Under the pieces are notes generated by a model that saw only the letters and a list, made by a program, of their open reading frames with translations, ran no database searches and was not told the DNA's origin. The position numbers and the translations under genes were made by a program. This document shows, one piece after another, positions 43,887 through 53,045 of a DNA stretch of 64,000 nt; the stretch's first letter is position 1, and every line of letters begins with the position of its first letter. Source of the DNA: Bacteroidales bacterium (GTDB lineage: Bacteria; Bacteroidota; Bacteroidia; Bacteroidales; GCA-2748055). The DNA lies in contig JAGLOO010000028.1 of assembly GCA_023138875.1 (NCBI GenBank), positions 1-64,000 on the forward strand, read 5' to 3'.

Positions 43887-44522
43887 TTAAACACCGCTCC
43901 ACCCTGATGGATCCTTTCTCCACTGTTCAAGCAATTCCACCTGGTCCTGCCGGATATACTCCGATTCAAGTGCCATCTGGATCAGTGTTTTGTAATCCGT
44001 TAAGGTGACCAGTTGAACTCCGGCCTCGTGAAACTTTTCCGCTGCCACCTGGAATCCGTAAGAGAAAATGGCCACCATTCCGGTCACAATGCCTCCGGCC
44101 TTTCTGATGGCTTCAGCCGCTTTTAGGGAGCTTCCACCGGTGCTTACCAGGTCCTCGACCACCACCACCTTCTGTCCCGGTAAGATCCGGCCTTCAACCA
44201 GGTTCTTTCGCCCGTGCTCCTTGGCTGATGCCCTGACATATACAAAAGGAAGGTCCATCAGATCTGCAACCAGTGCTCCCTGCGCAATGGCTCCAGTGGC
44301 CACTCCGGCAATGAGATCAGGCATCTCAAAATGATCCCTGATGGTCTGTTCAAAGGCCACCTTGATATCATCCCTGATCCCCGGGTAGGAGAGGGTTACA
44401 CGGTTGTCACAATAGATGGGTGAAAGCCAGCCCGATGCCCATGTAAACGGTTTTGTGGGTTCGAGGATTATTGCTTTACTTTGCAACAGGGAGCCGGCTA
44501 CTTTTCTCTTTATTTCTGCCAT
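43887..44522 (-). CDS. pyrE: Orotate phosphoribosyltransferase
   Basis: 211 residues from ATG 44522 (MAEIKRKVAGSLLQ). It makes OMP from orotate and PRPP. The PRPP site VVVVEDLVSTGGSSLKAAEAI is near 121-141, GVATGAIAQGALVADLMDLPFVYVRASAKEHGRKN near 68-102. A longer frame to 44603 is unlikely because the opposite NUDIX gene starts at 44530; only seven bases separate the two start codons, so each gene's promoter must lie in the other's coding part. Confidence 0.94.
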   Translation of the reverse strand: MAEIKRKVAGSLLQSKAIILEPTKPFTWASGWLSPIYCDNRVTLSYPGIRDDIKVAFEQTIRDHFEMPDLIAGVATGAIAQGALVADLMDLPFVYVRASAKEHGRKNLVEGRILPGQKVVVVEDLVSTGGSSLKAAEAIRKAGGIVTGMVAIFSYGFQVAAEKFHEAGVQLVTLTDYKTLIQMALESEYIRQDQVELLEQWRKDPSGWSGV

Positions 44523-44529
44523 TCGACAA

Positions 44530-45144
44530 ATGTATAAAGTTTTTTTCAAGGACAGAACTGTATATTTTGGGGATGATTTTTCCAGGGCCTTTGGAAAAAA
44601 CAAAGGTCTCTTCTACAGGTTCAATAATATCCAGGAACTGCATGGACTTGTGAATGCATTTTACTCCATGGACCAGATCCGGAACCTCTACATTTTCCAC
44701 GAAGATATGCTCATGCTTATTGAGGAATTCAAATCCTGTTTTACCGTCATTGAAGCAGGGGGCGGAGTGGTCATGAACAGCCGGGGTGAATTCCTTGTCA
44801 TCAAACGCAACGGGGTCTGGGACCTGCCCAAGGGCAAACTGGAAAAAGGGGAGGATTTCGAAACCGCTGCGCTCAGGGAAGTGGAGGAAGAAACCGGATT
44901 GCAGGGACTGGAGCGGGGTCAGCCCATCATCTCCACCTATCATACCTACCAGTTGTCTGATGAGCGGATTCTTAAAAAAACCAGGTGGTTCGACATGCAT
45001 TACCCGGGCGATAAGGAGCCAAGATTGCAAGCCGAAGAGGGTATAACGAAATCAAGATGGGTGAAACCGGGTTCGACCGATTTTATCCGGAAGAATACCT
45101 ACCCGAGTATTCTGGATGTATTGTACATCAGGAAACTGTTCTGA
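44530..45144 (+). CDS. NUDIX hydrolase
   Basis: 204 residues from ATG 44530. An N-terminal part of about 70 residues (VFFKDRTVYFGDDF…NAFYSMDQIRNLYIF) precedes the NUDIX domain. The box is complete: GKLEKGEDFETAALREVEEETGL (about 100-122). Substrate unknown; the N-terminal part is the kind found in Bacteroidota NUDIX proteins beside pyrE. Its start is seven bases from the pyrE start on the other strand. Its stop TGA abuts that of the next opposite gene (TGATCA). Confidence 0.88.
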   Translation: MYKVFFKDRTVYFGDDFSRAFGKNKGLFYRFNNIQELHGLVNAFYSMDQIRNLYIFHEDMLMLIEEFKSCFTVIEAGGGVVMNSRGEFLVIKRNGVWDLPKGKLEKGEDFETAALREVEEETGLQGLERGQPIISTYHTYQLSDERILKKTRWFDMHYPGDKEPRLQAEEGITKSRWVKPGSTDFIRKNTYPSILDVLYIRKLF

Positions 45145-46548
45145 TCAGATTTCCCCCCTGGAACGCATGATCCGGAAGAGCTGTTGTTCGAATCCGTCCG
45201 TAGGGAGGGAAGAAGGGGAGAGGACCAGGTTTCCATCCGGACCGATAAGGTAGGCCATGGGGAATGCTTTCACCAGGTAATCCTCCAGGATGCCCGGCTG
45301 GTCATCATAGTAAAGGGCTTTCCATCCATAACCATTTCGGCGCATGAATGCTCCCACCAGGTCCTTTTCTTCTGTCACCATCACTGTAACCACCTCCAGA
45401 TATGCGGAGTGCTTTAAATGGTATGATTGAAGAAAGGGGTATTCCATCATGCATCCGTAATGGTCCGGTGTACAGAAAATGAGGTAGATATATTTGCCTG
45501 CAAAATCATCCGGCGTGTAGTGGTTTCCGTCCGGGTCAGAGAGGGTGAATCGGGGCGGTGGATGGCCGACGACCAGGCTGGACAATTTCTTTTTAATCTG
45601 TTTCGCATAGACAGCAAATGCCGGGTTCACCGGATCCATCACCATGGAATCCAGCAGGATGAGGATGGCTTCTTTATGGAAGTCTCCCCGGTAAAAAGCA
45701 ACAGATAATTCCTGGAGAAGTATCATATCCACAAGGGTATCGTTCCAGACCGACGGATGCCGGCCAATGATATTTCTAACGCTGTCGAGATGATGAGTGC
45801 GGTTGATGTGGTTCCGGAGCCCGTTTCCATCAGGTGTCCTTGAATAGTAGAACAGGAAGTCCTTGAACATGGCATTGAACAGCTCCATAAATCCGGGATG
45901 GGATTCACTGACGACCGGACCCAGGTATTTCTTGCTGATTGCTTCAAGTCCGGTCTTCCCCTGGTTCAGCTTCAGAACGCCATATTTATACCTTTGGTAT
46001 TTATTAAAAAACAGAGAGGTATCGCCCTCAAACGCAGACTCAAGCCAGTGGATCATGGAATCCATATCTGTCTCCTTCCCCAGCCTTCTGGACAGGATTA
46101 CCTCTTCATTGACCCGGAAGAAAAGCGAATCAAACCGGTAGATATCCAGGTTGACATCCCCGCTTCTGTTCACAACCCTCAGTGGTACCCTGAGTGGTTG
46201 ATAAAATGGAGAGATCCGGTCGGCATATTCCTTTTTACGGTAAGCGGGCAGCACTACTTCATAACTACAATCCGGTTCCACATACAATGTTGCCTGGTAA
46301 ATCCCGGTTTCCAGCTGCACCATAGTTCCCGTCTCTACATCCACTGCGATCTCAAAGTTGCCATTATCCCCGCAGGTGATTGTTTCCGAATATTTCAGGA
46401 CGGTCATAAATGGATTCCCCGGGATTGAAACATGGATGGATGCTCCACTGTAATCCGGATCTGTACCACGAATGGTTGCTGATTGAGCTTCCAGCAATCC
46501 CCATCCCCCCACAAACAACAAGCACACTATCGCAACAGATATACGCAT
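45145..46548 (-). CDS. Thioredoxin-like (TlpA/AhpC-type) periplasmic protein, C-x6-C
   Basis: 467 residues. Signal peptide (about 1-21, VAIVCLLFVGGWGLLEAQ), a beta-sandwich N-terminal part, a helical middle and a C-terminal thioredoxin-like domain from about 330 (HPPPRFTLSDPDGNHYTPDDFAGKYIYLIF). The active-site region is FCTPDHYGCMME, so the cysteines are six residues apart rather than two; it cannot work as a normal CxxC thioredoxin. It overlaps the coaD stop by one base. Peroxidase-like or structural roles are both possible. Confidence 0.75.
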   Translation of the reverse strand: MRISVAIVCLLFVGGWGLLEAQSATIRGTDPDYSGASIHVSIPGNPFMTVLKYSETITCGDNGNFEIAVDVETGTMVQLETGIYQATLYVEPDCSYEVVLPAYRKKEYADRISPFYQPLRVPLRVVNRSGDVNLDIYRFDSLFFRVNEEVILSRRLGKETDMDSMIHWLESAFEGDTSLFFNKYQRYKYGVLKLNQGKTGLEAISKKYLGPVVSESHPGFMELFNAMFKDFLFYYSRTPDGNGLRNHINRTHHLDSVRNIIGRHPSVWNDTLVDMILLQELSVAFYRGDFHKEAILILLDSMVMDPVNPAFAVYAKQIKKKLSSLVVGHPPPRFTLSDPDGNHYTPDDFAGKYIYLIFCTPDHYGCMMEYPFLQSYHLKHSAYLEVVTVMVTEEKDLVGAFMRRNGYGWKALYYDDQPGILEDYLVKAFPMAYLIGPDGNLVLSPSSLPTDGFEQQLFRIMRSRGEI

Positions 46549-47018
46549 CAGAGGTAATGTTTGATATCAATTCCTTCGGGAAGGAACTGGGCAGCATCAC
46601 CACCGTTCCTGATGATGTCCCTGATGATGGTCGAGTTTATGGGTGTGTGTTCGGGGGAGGTAAGCAGGAAGATCGACTCCACAAATGGCAACATCCTTTT
46701 ATTAATCTGGGCGATGGCCCTTTCATATTCAAAGTCGGCGGATGTGCGAATTCCCCTGAGCATGTGGGTGGCATTTACTTTCCGACAGTAATCGACTGTG
46801 AGTCCTTTGAACGAATCGGCACTTACCTGATCATAAGATTCAAATATCTTGTTCACCATCTCTACCCTGGCTTCAATTCTCAATAGCGACTGTTTGGTAG
46901 AATGGATCCCGATGGCTACTATAATCTCATCAAAAAGATCCAGGGAGCGAAGGACAATGGATTCGTGACCAACGGTAAATGGATCAAATGATCCCGGGAA
47001 GACAGCAACTTTATGCAT
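46548..47018 (-). CDS. coaD: Phosphopantetheine adenylyltransferase
   Basis: 156 residues from ATG 47018 (MHKVAVFPGSFDP). It makes dephospho-CoA. Motifs PGSFDPFTVGH (nucleotidyltransferase TxGH), MLRGIRTSADFEYE and FLLTSPEHTPINSTIIRDI are all there. The frame extends to 47033, but ATG 47018 fits the family better. It lies between an SLC12-like transporter and a thioredoxin-like gene in the same direction. Confidence 0.95.
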   Translation of the reverse strand: MHKVAVFPGSFDPFTVGHESIVLRSLDLFDEIIVAIGIHSTKQSLLRIEARVEMVNKIFESYDQVSADSFKGLTVDYCRKVNATHMLRGIRTSADFEYERAIAQINKRMLPFVESIFLLTSPEHTPINSTIIRDIIRNGGDAAQFLPEGIDIKHYL

Positions 47019-47043
47019 TAGCGTTTTTTTCAAAGGTAGTGTT

Positions 47044-49272
47044 TTACTTTATTTCTTTCTTTTTGTTGGCACTCACAAACAGGACATTCCCGAGCCGGTC
47101 ATACCCGGTGTAGAGCCTGTATCCTTCGGTTTTCAACTGTTCATGTCTGAATCCGATGATGGTAAGATCGGCATCGGCGGAGGTCTCCCCGATGAGCTCC
47201 CTGGTGGGTTTATCCTTATCCGCACTGATCAGGCTGATGTTGGCCAGTGATATGGGGAGCCGCCCCTCCCTGATCAGTTCCTTCAACTTCTCTTTTTTCA
47301 TGTCGGCCTCTTCGGGCTGGTAAATGGCAAAGATCTTTATGATGCCTTTTTTCCATTCGGGATGTCCCAGGATGATGTAGCCCAGGAGGATCATCAGGTT
47401 GGCATTGTCGTAATCAGAAGAGGTGATCCAGATGTGGATCTGTTTCTTATACCCGAAGCCTTTGTATGAGGTATTCAGGATACAGAGGTCAAAACCGGTA
47501 GCATGGAGGATATCATGGGTATTCAGTGCCTCTTCCAGGGCCTCGGGATTGGTCTGAGAGAACTCAAAGAGGATCATGTTGTTACCCTTCCCGGAAATGC
47601 CCGATAACTGGATAACCTGTGCAATGGCCGAGGTGTATGATGGACTGATGATGGTGTCCAGGTAAACCCGGTTTTTACTTCCTGCAGCCAGTTGGATCAG
47701 CTTGTTGAGGATCTCCCTTGACTCCCGGTTGGTCTTTTCGGTAAGGAAACCCTTGATATAGTGGATGTACGTCCCAAAACCATATTTCAGAGAGATCCAC
47801 CGGAGTATGTCAAAAGCACTTCGGCGCATGAAGGTGTCCTGGGACACACAGATGGTGAATGGTCGCCAGTGTTCATTAAGGTCTTCCTTGTCGGCCCGCT
47901 GTGCAAGGATCTGAAGCTGCCGGCTCAGTTGAAAAATCACCCCCCTGAACAGGTTTACGAGTCCCTTCTCTTTTGTTTTGTATCCGGAAACCATCATGTA
48001 AATACCCCCCATGAAGATCAGTGAAAGCAGCGCATAGGGTGCATTCATTTTAAACATGAGCCAGAAGGAGGTCACAGCACCCACCAGAGACAGGTACCAC
48101 CTGGACTTGAAAGTGGGACGATAAGACGGATCAGCTGCGAAATGTTCCAACAGTGAGATCAGGCAGATAGCACCATAGGTAACCATGAAGAACATGGAAA
48201 TGATCTGTGCTACGAAATTGAAATCACCGAAAGCCACAAATGCAAATCCAATGATGATGCTGACCAGTCCCGCATTGGTGGGTTCATTATCCTTTTCTTT
48301 GCCCCTTGTCAACCATTTATTCAACCTTGAACCCGGGAATACGTCGTCGAATCCCATGGCCTGAAGGGTTCTGGGGGCTACCATGATGGAACCCAGGGCA
48401 GATGACAGGGAAGCTGCTGCCAATCCAATTGGGATGATGGGGCCCCAGAGTGCGATTTTTTCCATGATCAACTGGTCTGAAGCCAGCCCACCGGGTGAAG
48501 CGCTCACGGCCAATTTATAAGCCACCAGTAAATACACCACAAACCCCCCGAAGGTGGCCCAGAGTGTTCCCCTGGGAATGGATTTGCTGGGATCACGTAG
48601 ATCGCCCGATAATCCAAGTCCCGCTACCAGGCCTGTGAAGGCCGGGAAAATGATAGTAAACACGAAGAAAAATCCATCCGGATTCCGGATCTGGGCATTA
48701 AAAACAAACTGCTGATCGGGTACGATTGATTTACCCAGGAAGAAAAAGAGCAGTGAAGTAAACAGAATGGCAACCACAAAATAGAGTGCTTTCATACCCA
48801 TCTTGGCCCCCCGGGTAAGAATGATCACTGAGAGCAGGCTCATGCTGAACAGACCGATCCACCGTTTATCGATGAGTGGTGTATTGATCTCATAATGGAG
48901 AAACCGAATAAGCGGATCAAATGCTTCAGAGAAGGCAATCACATAGAAAGCCACGCTGATGGCCTGGCTGAGATAAAGCGCAATACCGATGGCTGATCCG
49001 ATGTTCAGGCCGAAAGACCGGCTGATGATGTAGTATGCTCCGCCTCCCAGGACTTTCTGGTTGGTGGCAATCTCCGCCACAGCCATGGCAGTTGGCACCG
49101 TCACCATATGGCCCAGCAGGATAATGCCGACCACACCTATAAAACCCAGGTGACCAACAGCATATCCGAACCTGAGGAACAGGATCGCACCCAGGATGGT
49201 TGAAATGGCGGTCATGAAGACCGGCAGGGTTCCGAACTTGGCAGTGGTCCTATGCAAATGGGAGTCTGGCAT
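47044..49272 (-). CDS. SLC12-like cation-chloride/amino-acid permease with soluble tail
   Basis: 742 residues from ATG 49272. Twelve membrane segments fill about 15-465, starting with GTLPVFMTAISTILGAILFLRFGYAVG, the motif of cation-chloride cotransporter relatives in the APC superfamily, and GGGAYYIISRSFGLNIGSAIGIALY. The remaining 280 residues are cytosolic, with two USP-like parts (TYIHYIKGFLTEKTNRESREIL and VSANKKKE at the end). Such tails occur in bacterial NKCC relatives. The ion carried cannot be told. Confidence 0.85.
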   Translation of the reverse strand: MPDSHLHRTTAKFGTLPVFMTAISTILGAILFLRFGYAVGHLGFIGVVGIILLGHMVTVPTAMAVAEIATNQKVLGGGAYYIISRSFGLNIGSAIGIALYLSQAISVAFYVIAFSEAFDPLIRFLHYEINTPLIDKRWIGLFSMSLLSVIILTRGAKMGMKALYFVVAILFTSLLFFFLGKSIVPDQQFVFNAQIRNPDGFFFVFTIIFPAFTGLVAGLGLSGDLRDPSKSIPRGTLWATFGGFVVYLLVAYKLAVSASPGGLASDQLIMEKIALWGPIIPIGLAAASLSSALGSIMVAPRTLQAMGFDDVFPGSRLNKWLTRGKEKDNEPTNAGLVSIIIGFAFVAFGDFNFVAQIISMFFMVTYGAICLISLLEHFAADPSYRPTFKSRWYLSLVGAVTSFWLMFKMNAPYALLSLIFMGGIYMMVSGYKTKEKGLVNLFRGVIFQLSRQLQILAQRADKEDLNEHWRPFTICVSQDTFMRRSAFDILRWISLKYGFGTYIHYIKGFLTEKTNRESREILNKLIQLAAGSKNRVYLDTIISPSYTSAIAQVIQLSGISGKGNNMILFEFSQTNPEALEEALNTHDILHATGFDLCILNTSYKGFGYKKQIHIWITSSDYDNANLMILLGYIILGHPEWKKGIIKIFAIYQPEEADMKKEKLKELIREGRLPISLANISLISADKDKPTRELIGETSADADLTIIGFRHEQLKTEGYRLYTGYDRLGNVLFVSANKKKEIK

Positions 49273-49402
49273 GCCTTTTACAGCATAAAAACAGTGAAGA
49301 TTACAAAAAATTTGTGAGAAGAGCATGCAATGTCACCGTTTTTTGTCTTACGAAGAATTTCATATCTTGTCCCCCGAAGAAAAAAGTTTGCTGTATTGCT
49401 CC

Positions 49403-50155
49403 ATGGTTGATTTGTTGAACATCCTGATCGTTGATGACGAACCGGAAGCCCGGGAATTACTCAAATACATGCTTCATCAGGAAGCAGGAGTAAGGGTCGC
49501 AGGCATGGCCGGAAATGTAGATGAAGCGCTGGAATTGCTTCATAATGAGCGTGCGGATCTGGTGTTCCTGGACATACAGATGCCCGATAAGGACGGATTT
49601 CAATTTATTGAGCAGGTCAACAGAGCCGGCATCTCTCCGGGGATCATTTTTGTGACCGCATATGATAATTATGCCATCCAGGCCATCCGCAATTCTGTAT
49701 TTGATTATATTCTTAAACCCATTCACAGGGAGGAGCTGGTTAGTGCCATTGCCAGGTTCAGAACCAGGATAAAGAAAAACCAAAAACAAGATCTCACTCA
49801 GCTGATTGAGGTGTTGAGGGATTCCAGTCCTGGTAAAGTCAAATTGAATACCCGCTCCGGTTACATCCTGATCAATCCGATGGAGGTGGTATACTGTAAG
49901 GCTGATGGCAACTATACACACATTCAGATGGTAAACGGGAGCCGGGAACTCACCACCCAAAACCTGGGCACCATTGAGGAACAGTTACAGGCTGGAAGTT
50001 TTTTCCGGGCAAGCAGGTCCTATCTGATAAACCTGAAGTTCCTGTCCCGGGTCGACCGCAAGACCTGCAAATGTGTTCTGGAGTATTCCGGCGACTCATG
50101 CTCCATCAAGATCCCTTCACAAAAAATGAAAATACTTGAGGCAAGCTTCTCCTGA
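49403..50155 (+). CDS. LytTR-family response regulator
   Basis: 250 residues from ATG 49403. The receiver domain has the acidic pair in ILIVDDEPEARE, the phosphate-accepting D in LVFLDIQMPD, and Lys in YILKPI; the LytTR DNA-binding domain follows (LNTRSGYILINPMEVVYCKADGNYTHIQM, FFRASRSYLINLKFL). A longer frame begins at 49325, overlapping the transporter gene, but is not family-like. There is no histidine kinase beside it, so its partner is elsewhere. It diverges from the transporter gene. Confidence 0.9.
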   Translation: MVDLLNILIVDDEPEARELLKYMLHQEAGVRVAGMAGNVDEALELLHNERADLVFLDIQMPDKDGFQFIEQVNRAGISPGIIFVTAYDNYAIQAIRNSVFDYILKPIHREELVSAIARFRTRIKKNQKQDLTQLIEVLRDSSPGKVKLNTRSGYILINPMEVVYCKADGNYTHIQMVNGSRELTTQNLGTIEEQLQAGSFFRASRSYLINLKFLSRVDRKTCKCVLEYSGDSCSIKIPSQKMKILEASFS

Positions 50156-50312
50156 TCGAATCGATTTATCCGTAAAACCACCGGGTTCATAATCCAGGAT
50201 CCATGTTTCACACAATAAGTACGAATTCTCTTTACTTTGGTTGGATCCGTCCATAAATTAGCTCCCACGAAAGTCCTTTGAAAAACTACTTATCACCTAA
50301 AAACGCTGAATC

Positions 50313-50483
50313 ATGATTGAAGTATATAATCTGGAAGGTATGCCTGTATCTAAATACCGTACTCAGGAAGATGGTTCATTCACTTTATCCGACCTGAAAG
50401 GGAAGGGACTCCCATGCGGTATCTACTTTGTAAGAATCAAAAGACCACATGGAACTGAGACTGCCAAGTTGTTGATTTGCTAG
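50313..50483 (+). CDS. Free-standing T9SS sorting-domain-like peptide (56 residues)
   Basis: A short frame with ATG 50313 and TAG 50481-50483. The wording IEVYNLEGMPVSKYR, DGSFTLSDLKGKGLPCGIYFVRIK and TAKLLIC matches the second half of type A T9SS C-terminal sorting domains. It has no signal peptide and no cargo; an in-frame stop lies just before the ATG, so it is not the end of a longer gene now. The stop overlaps that of lon on the other strand (CTAG). Most likely a remnant of a decayed secreted-protein gene. Confidence 0.5.
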   Translation: MIEVYNLEGMPVSKYRTQEDGSFTLSDLKGKGLPCGIYFVRIKRPHGTETAKLLIC

Positions 50484-52924
50484 ACGATGACCATAGGTTT
50501 ATCCACCTTCTCCTTTAGCAATGCAAAATCCATAAGCTCTGAAATTTCATTTATATATTGAAACCGCAGGCCTTCGCGGTAGATTTCATTGATCTCTTCC
50601 ACGTCTTTCCTGTTTTCCACCGAAATGGCTATGTCAGTGATTCCTGCTCTTTTAGCGGCCAGGATCTTTTCTTTGATACCACCCACTGGGAGGATTTTAC
50701 CCCTGAGTGTGATTTCACCGGTCATTGCCATTTGATTCCTGATTTTTCTCTGGGTGAAGGCTGAGGCAATGGAGGTCATCATGGCCACTCCTGCAGAAGG
50801 GCCGTCCTTAGGGATCGCTCCTTCGGGAACATGTACATGTACATTGTATTTCCGGAACAGCTCGGTTTCCAGGGAAAGCTTTGAGGCATGAGATTTCAGG
50901 TATTCCAGTGCAAGTACAGCAGACTCTTTCATGACATCTCCCAGGTTACCGGTGAGTGTCAGCTTGCCATCTCCCTGGCTCAACGAGGTTTCCACGAAAA
51001 GGATTTCACCTCCTGCGGCTGTCCACGCCAGTCCGGTCACCACACCTGCATGCCTGTTGCCATCATATTTGTCCCTGATGTACCGGGTTGGTCCCAGGAT
51101 CTCCAGGACAGTCCTCTTAGTAAGTAACTTGTCATAGGCATCCTCAAAAGCGATGTGTTTGGCAACAACCCGTACCAGTTTGGCAATCCGTTTGTCAAGT
51201 TGCCTTACACCTGATTCCCGGGTATAACTTTCGATGATGAACTCCAGCGTTTTCACCGGCAGGGACATCTGTTTTTTGCTGACTCCATGGTTCTCGAGCT
51301 GTTTAGGGATCAGGTGCCTCCGGGCAATCTGGATCTTCTCTTCAACAATGTATCCCGAAAGGTCGATCACCTCCATCCGGTCCAGCAATGCCGGATTGAT
51401 CCCGGCAGTGGTGTTGGCTGTCGCAATGAACATAACCCTGGAAAGATCATAATCCAGCTCCAGAAAGTTGTCGTGAAAAGTGCTGTTCTGTTCCGGATCG
51501 AGTACTTCAAGCAGGGCAGATGCGGGATTGCCATGGGCATCCCTTCCAACCTTATCGATCTCATCAAGTACAAATACAGGGTTGGAGTATTTGACCTTTT
51601 TCAGGTTCTGGATGATCCTGCCCGGCATAGCTCCTATATAAGTTTTGCGATGTCCCCTGATTTCGGCCTCATCGTGTAGTCCACCCAGTGACATTCTGAC
51701 ATATTTTCGATTCAGGGCTTCCGCAATGGATTTTCCCAGGGAGGTCTTCCCTACACCGGGAGGTCCAACCAGGCACAGAATAGGTGATTTCAGGTCACCC
51801 TTCAACTTTAACACCGCCAGGTGTTCCAGTATCCTGTCCTTCACCTTCTCCAGCCCGAAGTGATCCTTGTCCAGGATACGGCTTGCCCGTTTCATATTAA
51901 AATTATCTTTCGTGAAGTCATTCCAGGGCAGCTCAATCAGGGTCTGTATGTAGTTCACCTGGACCGAATATTCACCTGTGGCGGGATTGAGTCTTAGTAG
52001 TTTATCCAGCTCTTTTTCAAATGCGACTTCTACCTCCTTGCTCCATCTCTTCTTTTTGCCTTTTTCCCTGAACTCAAGCACCTCCTGGTCCTGTGGTGAG
52101 CCTCCCAGTTCGTCCTGGATGGTCTTCATTTGCTGTTGGAGCAGGAACTCCCTCTGCTGCTGGTCAAGGTCGTTTTTTACCTTGGTCTGGATGTCATATT
52201 TCAGTTCCAGCATCTGAGACTCTTTAGAGAGGTGTTCGAGGAGTGTAAATCCCCGCTTAGAGACACTGTTATTCTCAAGCAGGTCCTGTTTCTCCAACAA
52301 CGAAAGTTCACTGTTAGAAGCCAGGAAGTTGATCAGGAACGAGGGGCTTTCAATGTTTTTGATCGCAAAAGTGGCCTCGGTGGGAATATTGGATGATAGT
52401 TTAATGATCTTGATGGCAAGCTCCTTCAGGGCTGCAGCCACGGCCTTCGACTCAGCGGCAGGCTCATCTTCTGCATCTTCCAGTGGCGTGATCTTGGCCA
52501 TATGGTAGGGTTTTTCGGTCAGCAGGTCATCCATCATGAACCGTTTCCTTCCCTGAATGATCACCGATGTAGTACCGTCCGGCATCTCCAGGATCTTCAG
52601 GATCTGGGCCACCGTACCCACCTGGAAAAGGTCTTCAAACTCAGGATCTTCAATAGAGCTGTCCTTCTGGGCTATTGCTCCAAGGATCTTATTCTTCTTA
52701 TACACCTCCTGGACCAACCTGAGGGATTTATCCCTTCCCACGGTAATGGGGATCACCACCCCCGGGAACAATACGGTATTCCGCAGGGGGAGAATGGGCA
52801 GCACATCGGGGATGTTCATCTTCTTCAGGTCCTCTTCTTCCTCTTCTGAAAGCAAAGGGATATATTCTGTTTCTTCTTCCATTGGAATCATCAGGTCGTT
52901 TAAGCTATTCAAAAAACCATCCAT
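50480..52924 (-). CDS. lon: ATP-dependent Lon protease
   Basis: 814 residues, the usual length. N-terminal substrate domain (about 35-245, [19 protein letters not shown]), AAA+ module with [11 protein letters not shown] and [10 protein letters not shown], and the Ser-Lys protease domain with [11 protein letters not shown] (catalytic Ser) and [15 protein letters not shown] (catalytic Lys). It removes misfolded and regulatory proteins in the cytosol. The gene stands 121 bases from the phosphatase gene that precedes it in the same direction. Confidence 0.96.
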   Translation of the reverse strand: MDGFLNSLNDLMIPMEEETEYIPLLSEEEEEDLKKMNIPDVLPILPLRNTVLFPGVVIPITVGRDKSLRLVQEVYKKNKILGAIAQKDSSIEDPEFEDLFQVGTVAQILKILEMPDGTTSVIIQGRKRFMMDDLLTEKPYHMAKITPLEDAEDEPAAESKAVAAALKELAIKIIKLSSNIPTEATFAIKNIESPSFLINFLASNSELSLLEKQDLLENNSVSKRGFTLLEHLSKESQMLELKYDIQTKVKNDLDQQQREFLLQQQMKTIQDELGGSPQDQEVLEFREKGKKKRWSKEVEVAFEKELDKLLRLNPATGEYSVQVNYIQTLIELPWNDFTKDNFNMKRASRILDKDHFGLEKVKDRILEHLAVLKLKGDLKSPILCLVGPPGVGKTSLGKSIAEALNRKYVRMSLGGLHDEAEIRGHRKTYIGAMPGRIIQNLKKVKYSNPVFVLDEIDKVGRDAHGNPASALLEVLDPEQNSTFHDNFLELDYDLSRVMFIATANTTAGINPALLDRMEVIDLSGYIVEEKIQIARRHLIPKQLENHGVSKKQMSLPVKTLEFIIESYTRESGVRQLDKRIAKLVRVVAKHIAFEDAYDKLLTKRTVLEILGPTRYIRDKYDGNRHAGVVTGLAWTAAGGEILFVETSLSQGDGKLTLTGNLGDVMKESAVLALEYLKSHASKLSLETELFRKYNVHVHVPEGAIPKDGPSAGVAMMTSIASAFTQRKIRNQMAMTGEITLRGKILPVGGIKEKILAAKRAGITDIAISVENRKDVEEINEIYREGLRFQYINEISELMDFALLKEKVDKPMVIV

Positions 52925-53045
52925 GTTACAAAACCTTCCACCTTTTATATTTCGTCATTCTGTCAGTCCCCAGGGGATCGGACAGGTCTGACCATTATGA
53001 CAATAAGCGTGCCAAGAATAATACGTTTGAGAAGGGGGATTTGTT

